Source: Adiantum capillus-veneris | Lineage: Eukaryota; Streptophyta; Polypodiopsida; Polypodiales; Pteridaceae | Reading direction: 5' to 3' | Assembly (NCBI GenBank): GCA_014529385.2 | Contig: CM043962.1 | Span: 120,923,970-120,987,969 of the forward strand | Length of the DNA stretch: 64,000 bases | Shown here: positions 45,340 to 55,327 of the stretch, piece by piece | Layout: each line of letters opens with the position of its first letter | Position numbering within the stretch: position 1 is the first letter of the stretch | Position numbers and translations under genes: made by a program | The notes under the pieces: model-generated | What the model was told of the DNA's origin: nothing | What the model saw: only the letters and a program-made list of their open reading frames with translations | Database searches by the model: none

Positions 45340-45943
45340 TCATGACACTAGACTGTCATCCTCTGCAACAGTGTTTGTCACATTTATTTCTTGAATCTTC
45401 ACTGAGGACTTGTTCTTCTCACCATGGTCTTCAGCTTTCTCTTTGCCTTTTTCTGATTTCCATTCTCTGCAGTCTCTTTTCATGTGACCCTTCTTGCCAC
45501 AATGGTAGCATTCTATGTCACTCTTGCCTTTAGCACTGCGGGACTTGCTACGAGACTGATTCCTCTTTCCACCTTTGTACTTTTCTTTGGTCCTTCCCCT
45601 GACAACTAAGGCTGTTCCATTGCCTTTGTCCATTGTCTTTCTATTGGTTTCTTCAGTAAGCAGACTTCCTTCTACACCTGCTATGTTCATAAGCCGACAT
45701 CTCGTCTGCTACATTGAAGTAAACGCTTTCTGCCAAAGTCAGCATAATGGTAGAAAGTGCCAGTTCATCCATTTCGTTCCATTCATCTTCGTCCATATCT
45801 TCTGGTTTTATCCCCTTGAGCTTTATAGGTTTTATCTGCTTCTTTTGTACCAACACGTGCCAAATCTGCTTCTTCCACAATGGGAAATTGGTTCCATCCA
45901 GCTTCTTGATATTGTAAAGAGCAGTGTCCTGTGATCCAGCCAT
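45340..45943 (-). pseudogene. Element E gag with internal deletion
   Basis: Start MAGSQDTALYNIKKLDGTNF at 45943 (copia gag N-terminus with the L-x-G-x-N-F-x-x-W motif). Near 45690 it jumps, with a frame change, to VEGSLLTEETNRK, the C-terminal end of the capsid region. The CCHC knuckle CYHCGKKGHMKRDC and a basic tail follow. About 110-120 residues of the usual capsid domain are missing, so this copy could not make a normal particle. Confidence 0.85.
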
Positions 45944-47028
45944 AGCTACGCTTCACAGTGGTTTACTTTGCTGGGAAAAATTCGGCAGAGTTTCCCCTGT
46001 AAACTGACCTCTGAACCAATATCAACCTGTCAAATGAACCAAGAAAGCTTCAGATTCTGCAGAAATTTTGGCAGAGTCTCCTTTGTAAAATGGCTCTGGT
46101 GTACTCAAAAAACAGACCAAAAAACAGCTCAAAAAACACTGTCTCTCTGACACTGTAAGCTGCGGGTAAACGTGTCCTGCACCTATACTATCTTTGACTG
46201 TCCTGTCACTGTCCTGTAAGCATAGACTGCGACAATGCCTCAATGGCAGTAAAGCAAATATGCAATCCCAACTGTCTAACTCACAGTCAATACATCCTAG
46301 CTGCCTATCTAAGGGTGCTCGAGGGATCGCTCCAAGACCTGTATCACCGAAAGGATCTCAACATTCGAGAATCCCCCAGCTCAATAAAACCTCACTCGAC
46401 CCTCAACAAAGGCTGCAGTAAATTTGACAGTACATAGACTTCCCACAAAGTCATACATCCAAAAATTTCCCACTATATGTTGTAACCGCTGCGGCGGTTG
46501 TTTGTTGCGTGACTCACAGCCAGCAAACCCTCAACAAACATACATCATCTCTGACAATACATCCCATGTGGAAGTACCTGCAATGTCAGGATGAAATCTG
46601 GAATATCAAGCAGCAAACACAAGCTACCTGATGAACTAGTGGATGTCGCCTACAGTCTGTGTGTAGATGCGCCCGTGTCGTATGTGACACGCCTCCAAGA
46701 ACTGTGAGCCGTCCTTCGATGTGTAGACAGCCACAAATCAATACTCTGGGAGTGTCGATATCCTCAGCACCTGCAGTCGTAGGCCGAAAACCCCAAATTT
46801 GCAGAGTCGGATCTGCACCCGTCGAGACCACGTAGTCGAAAATGGCCTGCGCAGACCTTTGTCGAAGCCGAACGGTGGCCGAGATGACCTCAGAATGAAA
46901 TTCTGAGAACACCAAGCCCTTCGGGTTTTCCCACAGGATTTGGGGCCGTGTCTTCACCTGTCGAATTTCACTCCAATCTGAGTTGGTGACTCTAGCCTCC
47001 TGCAGTGCTGCCCCAAGCCTCGATCTGA
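45944..47028 (-). other. Element E 5' leader
   Basis: 1.1 kb non-coding leader between PBS and gag. A 123-codon open frame (46586-46957) has no recognisable domain and sits in untranslated position, so I leave it uncalled. Confidence 0.6.
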
Positions 47029-47040
47029 GCTCTGATACCA
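47029..47040 (-). promoter_or_regulatory. Element E primer-binding site (initiator-Met tRNA)
   Basis: GCTCTGATACCA on the plus strand, perfect 12-base match, two spacer bases (GT) from the LTR. Confidence 0.93.
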
Positions 47041-47042
47041 GT

Positions 47043-47234
47043 TGAAGGAGTACGAGCGGAAGTGCGACGCGAGAGAGAGTGCGAGAAGAAGAGCACGACG
47101 ATATGGTGAACTCGCTCTACTGTAATGTGTAGGGCATAGTGAGTTCTTATTAGGTTTTTACAAAAGAATATGTGTACATACCTGGCGGCCCGCCCACTTA
47201 CCTGGGCGACCACATTGGGCTTTATACCCCAACA
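47043..47234 (-). mobile_element. Element E 5' LTR
   Basis: 192 bp, one mismatch to the 3' LTR. Flanked outside by TGATT. Confidence 0.95.
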
Positions 47235-47239
47235 TGATT

Positions 47240-47330
47240 CTCAACAAGTGTAAAGAACTTTTGAAACATAAATAATACCTCATCCTTATGTTTCCAAGAA
47301 ATCATCCTAATGTTTCAAAGAACTCATCCT
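47240..47330 (-). pseudogene. Copia F integrase remnant beyond element E
   Basis: Minus strand reads SWKHKDEV...MFQKFFTLVENQ, the block that precedes SGKKLK in E's own integrase. Together with 41870-41943 it reconstitutes one integrase interrupted between ENQ and S-G-K-K-L-K. The rest of F's integrase, protease and gag is absent; sequence changes to G-type gypsy by about 47400. Confidence 0.8.
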
Positions 47331-47347
47331 TAGTATCAAAGAAGGGA

Positions 47348-49189
47348 TCAATATGCATCACGAAACTTGGAAGACTTTGAAGTCATATCAGACACATAGT
47401 CCTCAATGATAATTGGTAAGCCATATCTGGTGAAAATGTTCTCATACAAAAACTGTGTTGTCGTTTTTGCATCATTTCTGGTTGTTGCTTTAGCTTCCAC
47501 CCATTTTGTTAGATAATCTGTTGCCACAATAATGTATTGAGCGTGCGTTTTATATCCCGCAGGCGGTATCAGTCCTACAAAATCTATTCCCCATTTCGCA
47601 AACGCTCTTGCCCCCATCATTGGCCTTAAGGGCATATCATCTCGCGCTCTAGGAATTTTTGTTTTCTGGCAATCGTCGCATCGTTTCACAAACTCTTCAG
47701 CGTCCATGAATAGTGTAGGCCACCATATGCCTGCAATAAGAATTGCTTTGGCCGTTTTGTCAGCTGAGAAATGTCCACTAGCTTGTCCGCCGTGTGCTTG
47801 CTCTAAGATAGGAATGTATTCCTCTTCAGTCGCACACATTCTTAATTGATTGTCTTTTCCCCTCTTGTAAAGAGTGTCCTCAATTAGTACATAGTTTTCC
47901 GCTTCTTTCGTGATCGTTTTGATACGTGATCTACTCATCCCTTCAGGCAGTATCCTGGTGGTGAGGTATTCAACAATGTAGTTACTCCATCGGGGTGCTA
48001 CAGATAATCTGAATAGAGTCGCGTGCTCTATTGGCTTTTGAAGCGTGCATCGAACGCAAGATGTGATATTCATATGAACACTATGTCGCATTTTTGGCCA
48101 ATACACATCCATTCTCATCAATCTTTGATACATCTGTGCATGCCCATTGTGAATCCCTGTTGTTTTTATATGAGCTTGGTTTAGGTAGAATTTCCGTTCA
48201 CTCGATTCAACACAAAGCCTAAGGATTTGATCCGATCCCTGTTTGTATAGCCTGCCCGCCAACATTACCAATGATCTGGATGCTGCAATGGTAGATGGTT
48301 GTCTTGTTATATTTAATGACCCGATAGTCAGCAAAGGAATTACATCCTCGCTCCATCTTGGAGCCATTTCTATGTTGAAAAGATATGCATCTGGCAAATC
48401 ATCATCAACTCCTGCTGGGTTTTCTCCATGCATCATTCTAGATAAATGATCCGCTCTTTGGTGTGTAGTTCCTTTTTTGACTACTACCATGAAGTCAAAC
48501 TCAAGCAGTATGATGAACCATCGAACAATCCTCCCCGTACTACAAGGCTTGTTTACTAAGTACAGCAGTGCTTGGTGATCAACGAAGAATACAAATTTAT
48601 TGGAAAGTAAGTAGTGTCTAAACTTTTTCACCGCATAGACCATCCCCAAACCCTCCCTCTCAGTTGTTGTGTAATTATTTTCTGCATTGTTCAGTTGTCT
48701 ACTGAAGTAACTTATTGGAAAATCCATGTTGTTCTCTCCAGGTTGTGCAAGTATGCATCCTATTGCATACGCTGATGCATCTACGTGGATGTGAAATATC
48801 TTTTCCCAATCCGGAGCCTTCAAAATTGGAGCGTAAATTAACCTCTGCTTCAAAGTTTGAAAAGCTTTCTCGCACTCCTCTGTCCACTCAAATTTAGTTA
48901 TCAGCGTGTAAAGTGGTTTTGCAATTATAGTGTATGAGTAGATAAATCTGCGATAATATCCACAATGGCCCATAAATGCCTGTACCTCTTTTACCTTTAC
49001 TGGTCGTGGTAGATCAACAATGACGCTGATCTTCTCCATGTCTGTCGAAATACCGTTTTTGGACACTATATGTCCCAATATTTTGCCCTGTCTTTCTCTG
49101 GATTCAGGCAAATCCGATACAGTCTGCATTTTTTGAACACCTTGGTCAAGTGCTCTATGTGCTCCAATCTTACAAGAGAGTGAACGCAC
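47348..49189 (-). pseudogene. Element G RNase H, double zinc module and integrase core (C-terminus lost)
   Basis: 613 uninterrupted codons. Residues 1-125: RT thumb (GHIVSKNGISTD, AFMGHCGYYRRFI, FEWTEECEKAF). RNase H: D137, E178, D204, D247. Then two homologous modules, each starting APRWS: 276-396 with H340, H347/H350, YWP and CVRC (378-381), and 398-520 with H466, H473, WWP and CDDC (504-507). Integrase core: MPLRPM, WGIDF (D536), TDYLTKWVEA, FTRYGLPII. The second module matches the normal H2C2 zinc-binding domain of such pols; the first is an extra, divergent copy. After residue ~597 the integrase stops and unrelated sequence gives the frame end. Confidence 0.88.
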
Positions 49190-49916
49190 AAGTCATCCAC
49201 ATAAATTTCTAAGAATTGTCTTAGATATTCTTTAAAAGCATGACCCATCAGCCTTTGAAATGTGGCTGGTGCATTTGTTAAGCCAAAAGCCATTACCCGG
49301 AATGCAAAAATACCCCATTCAGTTGCGAAAGCCGTTTTGTGTTGATCCTCTGGCTTTATTGCGAGTTGGTTGTAACCCGAAAAGCCATCTAAGAAACTAT
49401 AAGCCTCTTTTCCTGCCACCCTTTCTATTACATGATCAGTAATGGGTAGGGGATAGTTTTCCCGAATTGTAGCAGCGTTTACTTTCTTGAGATTGATGCA
49501 CACTCTTAACTTTCCATTTTTCTTTGGGACCACCACAATCGGTGAAACCCAATCGGTGTGCTCAATTTCATAAATAAACTCTTCCTCTTTAAGTTTATCT
49601 ATCTCCTCCTTGATCTTTTTCGTAAACGTTTCATTGTAAGTATAGGGACGTTGTCTATTGGGTTTGGCGTCATTCTTAAGGGGTATTGTGTGTTGACAGA
49701 TACTTGGATCCACCCCCTTAAGATCTTTGTATGACCATGCAAACACATCTCTATACTGTTTAAGAGTAGCTACCAAAAGTATAGGGACGTTGTCTGTTGG
49801 GTTTGGCGTCATTCTTAAGGGGTATTGTGTGTTGGCAGATACTTGGATCCACCCCCTTAAGATCTTTGTATGACCATGCAAACACATCTCTATACTGTTT
49901 AAGAGTAGCTACCAAA
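49066..49916 (-). pseudogene. Element G reverse transcriptase
   Basis: RT domain of 273 codons: EIEHTDWVSPIVVVPKKNGK, YSFLDGFSGYNQL (D167), FAFRVMAFGLTNAPATFQRLM, and YVDD at 229-232, so the catalytic aspartates are intact. INLKKVN replaces the usual VDFRKLN. The frame then breaks before the RT thumb in the 49189 frame. The 5' end carries a 139-bp tandem duplication (49639-49777, 49778-49916) that repeats FAWSYKDLKGVDPSICQ and shifts the frame. Confidence 0.88.
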
Positions 49917-50491
49917 ACCTTTTCCTCTTCTTCAGTAAGATACGTGGCAATATATGAAGGTTTTGGATCTTCTCCTGGCTCCGCTACATCTATTCGTTTG
50001 GCTTTTTCAAGATCGTCGTACGATGTACCTGGCTCCTTCAATTCCCTCATTGGTTGTTGCACTATGATTTTCCTATCTTGTATGGTATACTTCTTATAAT
50101 GGGACGGTGTATCCATCTTGTCAGAACTCGTGTCCTCATTTGTTTCAAAGTCAGTCGTCCATATGTCTCTGAGGGTTTGCTTGACCTTATTGTACTCCGT
50201 TTTCCTCTCTATTTTGGTCATTCCAGACCCTCTTTTCCCCCCTTTATGCGACTTAGTCGTCCGCTTTTCGCGTCTGTTCTTCTTGTTGTTTTTCCACGGT
50301 TTAGTTTCGATAAACTGGCGAGTGACCTCGTCTTTGACACAATCATTAGCTTTGACAAGCTTTAGATATCCCGTTCTGTCAGTGACAAGAGGCATCAAAT
50401 TATGCTTATTCACCCTTGATTTTCTTAATCTCTTGGATTTATACCGCTCCTGTCGACTAGGTTTTCGGTTAGGAAACTTGTTAAACCCGTC
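49760..50491 (-). pseudogene. Element G protease-RT linker
   Basis: 217 codons from 50413: basic stretch KNNKKNRREKRTTKSHKGGKR, acidic YLTEEEEKVLVATLKQYRDVFAWSYKD, leading into RT. It ends in a shifted frame because of the 139-bp duplication. It looks like the normal connector between protease and RT in such elements and has no known catalytic motif. Confidence 0.7.
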
Positions 50492-51817
50492 CTATCTCGA
50501 CCTGTATTTCCTATTCGTATCTGATGCACTTGATCTCTCATCATCAGCCTCTATCAGTTGGATTTCATCATCCAGTGATGGAAGGTCACCGCTTAGTGAA
50601 TCTGTGAATTCCTCCTCTGTTCGATTCCTATCGTTCACTACAGATATCTCATCAATTATTCTTTTACACTCGGTCTCACGTGGTGGTTCTTCTTGTTCCT
50701 CGCTCTCCGATCCTGACTCAAGGATGACGCTAGCCATTTGCAACGTTACTAGGTCGTATCCTTCTTCGTCACAAAATTTCGTAGGTGTGCACTCGTTAAC
50801 ACATACGTCCAAGATTGACAATATTTGAGTCCACCCGAATGGCTCAAATAAATGTTCCGGGAAAGGTTCTGGGAGATAAGCCTCGTCTTCTACGGATCTT
50901 TCCAAAATGCATTCCTCTTTGATTATGTCTCCACAATCAGATGCTCCACACATCCAGACATGCGCTTTTGTTTGCATCCATGCAGGTATTTCTTTTTCAT
51001 TTACAGTGGTTGAATTAAATTCTTGCACTGGTGTTTTTTCAATATCTCTATAGCTGTGATCCTTCATGTTGATTTTTGTTATTAGCTCTTCGTGCCTTAG
51101 GTAGATTTGGTCGTACCCCCAATCTTGTATCATTTTGAGTTGAGGCATAAATGGTCGTCCCAAAATAATGTCAAAGTTGTTCGTTTTCCCGAAATCCACC
51201 ACAGCAAAGGTGTGCTCATAGTTAATTCCACACAAAGTGACAACTATTTGGTCCAGGATTCCCAATGGTCTCTCTACATACCCATCTGTGAGTTGCAGTT
51301 TCATTCTCGTTTTCCTGAGAGCTGGATGGTCCCATTTCTCCCACATTTGCTTTGTAGCAATCGCCACTCCCGCTCCACTGTCTAGGATAGCTATCATTTT
51401 TATTTCCTGATATTCAACAGGTAAGGTTGTATTCCCCTCATCGCCTTCACAGTAATCTTCGACCTTGTTTGTGGGCACTGGTTGGGCTTTGGGTTGACCT
51501 TCCCGTTTGTTTTCTTCTCCCGTAGGGTTTGTCGAAAGAGGAATCTTTACTCCTTTGTGCTCCAAATGTTTCCCCATGTCTTCCCATAAGTGTGGTCTAA
51601 CTCTCAAGAGTTCGGACATCGTGATGGTACATGTTATAGGTGTCGACAGCATCTCTTGAAGACTTTTTGAGTCAACCATATGTGGAATAGTTCTCATCTG
51701 GGATGGAACCAACCTTATCTCCGATTGTGCCTCGTGTTCACCTATAAATGAAGGCAGGGTTTTCAAGGATTGGGCTTTGCTTTCCACCGAAACCTCCGTT
51801 CCCGCATCCCCATACAT
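50492..51817 (-). pseudogene. Element G aspartic protease
   Basis: 441 open codons. Protease core: MIAILDSGAGVAIATKQMW (D146-S-G intact), KLQLTDGYVERPLGILDQIV, FDIILGRPFM. A conserved post-protease tail follows (KEECILERSVEDEAYLPEPFPE, ILDVCVNECTPTKFCDEEGYD), then an acidic Ser/Glu/Asp-rich C-terminus. Nearly collinear with D's 17895-18635. Here G continues to RT, whereas D switches to its second protease-like region. Confidence 0.85.
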
Positions 51818-53949
51818 CGATTGTATATCGGCTGGAAAATATCCGTTATCCAGGTTATCTCAGGAATTGGAGCAGACTGTAATGTCACGCTTCCGTTCTT
51901 TCTGTTTCTAATGGTTTCCCATAAGTGTTGTGGCCATTCTTCTTCAACTTCTGGAATTGGCACTATCGTCATTAACTTAGCGTCAGTCGTGTTCGGCACC
52001 ACTCGATGATCCAGTGACAATATCGTTTCAGGCCTAGATCCGTTTACTTGTTTTGGTTCATCGATTTTTAGTTTTTCTCGCTCTTTGTGAATCAACACTT
52101 CTTGTTATGGGGTTCTAACCATCTTAGGTTCCATCAACGCCTGGGCTGTTTCAATGAGGTGTTTACACATTTCCAAACGCTTCGTTTCCACTTCTGATTG
52201 AGGATAAGTTAACCATCTCTGCTCTAAGGTTTGGTTTGTTTTTAGCCTTACTTTGTACGCTTGTAATAGAGCATCTAACGGCTCTAACACTTTCTCAACC
52301 AAGACTGATCCCCCTGAGGACGCTTTCCTCGGCTTGTTATTAACCTCAGCAGTTTTACTCTCTCTCTCTCTTTTTTTAGTTGCTCCTTTGTTTCATGCAA
52401 TTCGTTTTGCATGGCAATTTGGGTTTTCAACCTTCTTGTTTTCATCCTTTCTCGTTTCGCCTTCCAGGATTTTCGCTGGGTTCTCACGGATAAACTCTCA
52501 TTTTTTGTGGGTATCGGCAACTCGACCTTTTCCTCGAAGGGCTCGTTTTTCCTTAAGTCCTTGGTTTGGGCTCTGGTTATCGCATTGATTTGGATCATGG
52601 GATCGATTTTTGATCCGCTGCTTGCACTTGGTATCACCCCCACAATATTCATAGTTGCTTGCACTTGGTATCATCCCCACAATATTCATAGTTGCTTTTC
52701 CCTTGTTGTCCGGATTCTTTGGGCAGTCTGGCAATATGTGATTCACACCACATCCGTCACAAAACCCAAAAAATTTCACTCTTTCACCTTTGAAAGGGCA
52801 GTTACGCTCCCAATGATCCGTACTTCCACAGCTATAGCACTGTCCAATTGGTGGTTGATTTTGAGGAGGTGGTCCCATAGGTTGTCCTGCTCTATTAGGA
52901 TATCCTCTTGGTTTGTAATTCTGGTTCGCAATGAACATTAACGTTCTTTCGTCTACCAAATATTGATCTCTCAAAGGTTGTGCTACATATGTTGGCGGTG
53001 CCATATCCTCGCTATTTTCCCACGGTTGATAGGCTTCGTCTGCGTACATTTGTGATTCAGGTTCTGTTGCGTAAGGCTCATTCGGTTCCTCATAATCAGA
53101 AACTTGAAGTGTACTATTCGTTCCTGGTGATGTTTCACATGGTTGAGCATACCTAATCATGGCTCTATTTTCCTGTGGTAATGGAGGTTGTTGACCCAAC
53201 ACAGGTTGAGGTCTGTCTGCTCCTGCTACCAGATTCATATTCGGTCCAACTTGATATCTTGGAGAAGGCGGTTGGGATGGTCATGCTGGAGGTCCATACG
53301 GTCTTTCCCTCACATAGTTTTTGTTATAAAAACACTCTTTCGTGCTATGATTTGTCCATTTTTGTTCTATGGCGCACCATTTCAGTACTCGTCCATTCAC
53401 AACTGGTACCTTCGGGTGTTGTGTGCACCACGGCATCGGATGATCCCCCCCGCATATGTCACACTTCCTCGTCTGAGACTGTCTCATCACCGGATTTGAT
53501 CTCATATGTTGCTGCATTCTCTTCGTTACCTCCTCTATCATTTAATCAGCTGTCGACATCAAGGACGCCTGAGCATCTTTCTTGGTAGAGGGTTCGCTTT
53601 TAATTGATGAAGAGCCACTGGTTACTGAATCAGTATCCTCTGACACTTCCCCATATGCTTTGCAGTTATCGACAAGATATAACGCTTCCCTTGTAACCTG
53701 TTGAAATGTGCTACAGGCCTTCAAGTGAAGGTCCTTTTTCAAGGTTTCATTCCTAAGTCCTTCAATGAAGAGCACAAACAATCTCTCGTCCTGCGGTAAT
53801 TCCCTACTCGGGCACCTCTCAATGTATTGCTTGAATCTCAAGGTTGCTTCCTTCACTTTTTCATTCTCCCTTTGTTTAAAAGCGTATATCTGCGATACAC
53901 TATTATGCCTTATACCCCGTTTTGAGAATTCTTCCGTGAACTCGCGCAA
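51763..53949 (-). pseudogene. Element G gag, capsid and zinc-knuckle part
   Basis: Capsid text EFTEEFSKRGIRHNSVSQ, RFKQYIERCPSREL, LFIEGLRNETLKKDLH, YLVDNCKAYGE; knuckles CDICGGDHPMPWC (short C-x2-C-x3-H-x4-C), CYSCGSTDHWERNC (classic) and CDGCGVNHILPDC (short); then a Lys/Glu coiled-coil-like stretch and EPLDALLQAYKVRL. Stops occur at 53542, 53281 and 52105. A 37-bp tandem duplication (52620-52693) causes a frameshift. Domain order matches D. Confidence 0.85.
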
Positions 53950-55327
53950 TACATGTTCAATATTCGAAAAAGTTTCAGGGTTTAAAGGTTGAAACCATGT
54001 TAAGGCCGTCCTTTACAAGGTCAGCCCGAATCCCTCCTATTGAGTATGGAAATCAGTGATCTGTTCTGCTCTTAATACTTGCTTGAAGAGCGACACATGG
54101 GCATATGGATCCCCCGATCCGCTATACTTCTTCGGAATGCACTTCGCTACTTGGGATGGCCTGATCCGTCTATGGTCTACGGTCAATCTCATTGCTCCCG
54201 TGTCTCAACTTAATCGTTCTCGTGCATCATGGAGGTCGTAGGTTGCTCTCGTTGGCTCCCCTGCCCCAAATCTACTACTAGGAGGCAAATGTGATGGGGT
54301 GGCTGCAAATGTCGGACCTACAGCCGTATGTGTAGAGATAGGAACTGCACTACCTCAATTCATAGCCATTGATTCTCTGGAATGTAACGTTCCCATGGGG
54401 CTTGGCATCGAATAATGAGGTTGACTGAAAGAATCAGCTACATGAGTTCTCCCTCCACCTGTGGTCAACGGTTCTAGCACGACAGTTGTAGGTGCTGGTC
54501 TTAGTGGGCTTGGAGTGACATAATACTGATGAAGTGCTCCCCCAAAGTACGTATATCCTTCCAACTCTTTTTTATCGATTGCTGCATATCGTCTTCCATA
54601 CTTGTCGTATGCTGCAATTTTCGTTTCTGCCCCCTCGGTGTAGGTGAAGACATAAAGTCTTTTCCGCTCAGTCATCTCTCTGACATAGGGTTCCTCGCAT
54701 CTATAATAGAGATCTTGCTCTCCATTATTATACTTGTATAACCCCAAGTAGACATTATCCGTGTTGACTCTCAACGTTTCGTTTTCTCGCCTTAATCTCG
54801 CATTAGGTAAGCTCATTGTTGGTGCCTTTTCCTCATGTTCCTTGTCTATTTTGGCTTTTGTGCCCATTAATCCCCACTTTTCTACAATGTTAGGATTCAG
54901 GACTACCAAGTACATGATACCCTCGTCATCTAGGTACCTATCTCTGCTAGCTCACAGGCACTAAGTCCCTGAACTCACTTGGTCTATCTTCTATTTTCAC
55001 ACAGTAGCGGTCCATACCATCTTTGTATATCTTGGCACCTTGCTTGTTGTCATATTGATACTTGATGAACAATAGCTTTAATGTGGCCGAGGGGTCTGAT
55101 GGTCCTGCTGCCATGTTTTCTCTTTCGTTTAGTTTTAATTGTTCCAAGTGTTCTGTGAAATACTCGAAAGATCTCTCTGAAGAAGTATCGGAGATGCCTT
55201 CTTCAAGGATCGGCTCTAGCGGTCGTACTATCTCTTGGTTTACACTCTCCTCCGTTGATACACCACTTGTTTGATCCACTAAATTTAGGTGTCTGGTGTT
55301 GATTTGTTTTCCCGATCTCAAAAACAT
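53950..55327 (-). pseudogene. Element G gag N-terminal part
   Basis: Starts MFLRSGKQINTRHLNLVDQ at 55327, ends after EFRDLVPVS, shifts frame, then runs 54915-54355. It contains the domain shared with D: GLYKYNNGEQDLYYRC, EEPYVREMTERKRLYVFTYT, DKYGRRYAAIDKKELEGYTYF. The readthrough past 54355 includes KKYSGSGDPYAHVSLFKQVL, identical in most residues to D. Four stops lie between 54355 and 54019. I do not recognise the N-terminal domain from any described family. Confidence 0.8.

Larger units (their letters stand above)
41949..47234 (-). mobile_element. Copia element E: complete, young insertion
   Basis: 5286 bp. LTRs are 41949-42140 and 47043-47234, each 192 bp and identical except T/G at one site (CATACCTTGCGG versus CATACCTGGCGG). 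Target duplication TGATT is perfect (41944-41948, 47235-47239). PBS is GCTCTGATACCA. Order gag, protease, integrase, RT, RNase H is that of Ty1/Copia. It sits inside the integrase of older copia F. Despite the recent insertion implied by the LTRs, gag-pol has two stops, two frameshifts and a gag deletion. Confidence 0.95.

Noticed and set aside
46586-46957. 123-codon frame in the leader of copia E
   Set aside because: Lies in the 5' leader with no homology I can name; it is probably chance openness in a GC-balanced region.
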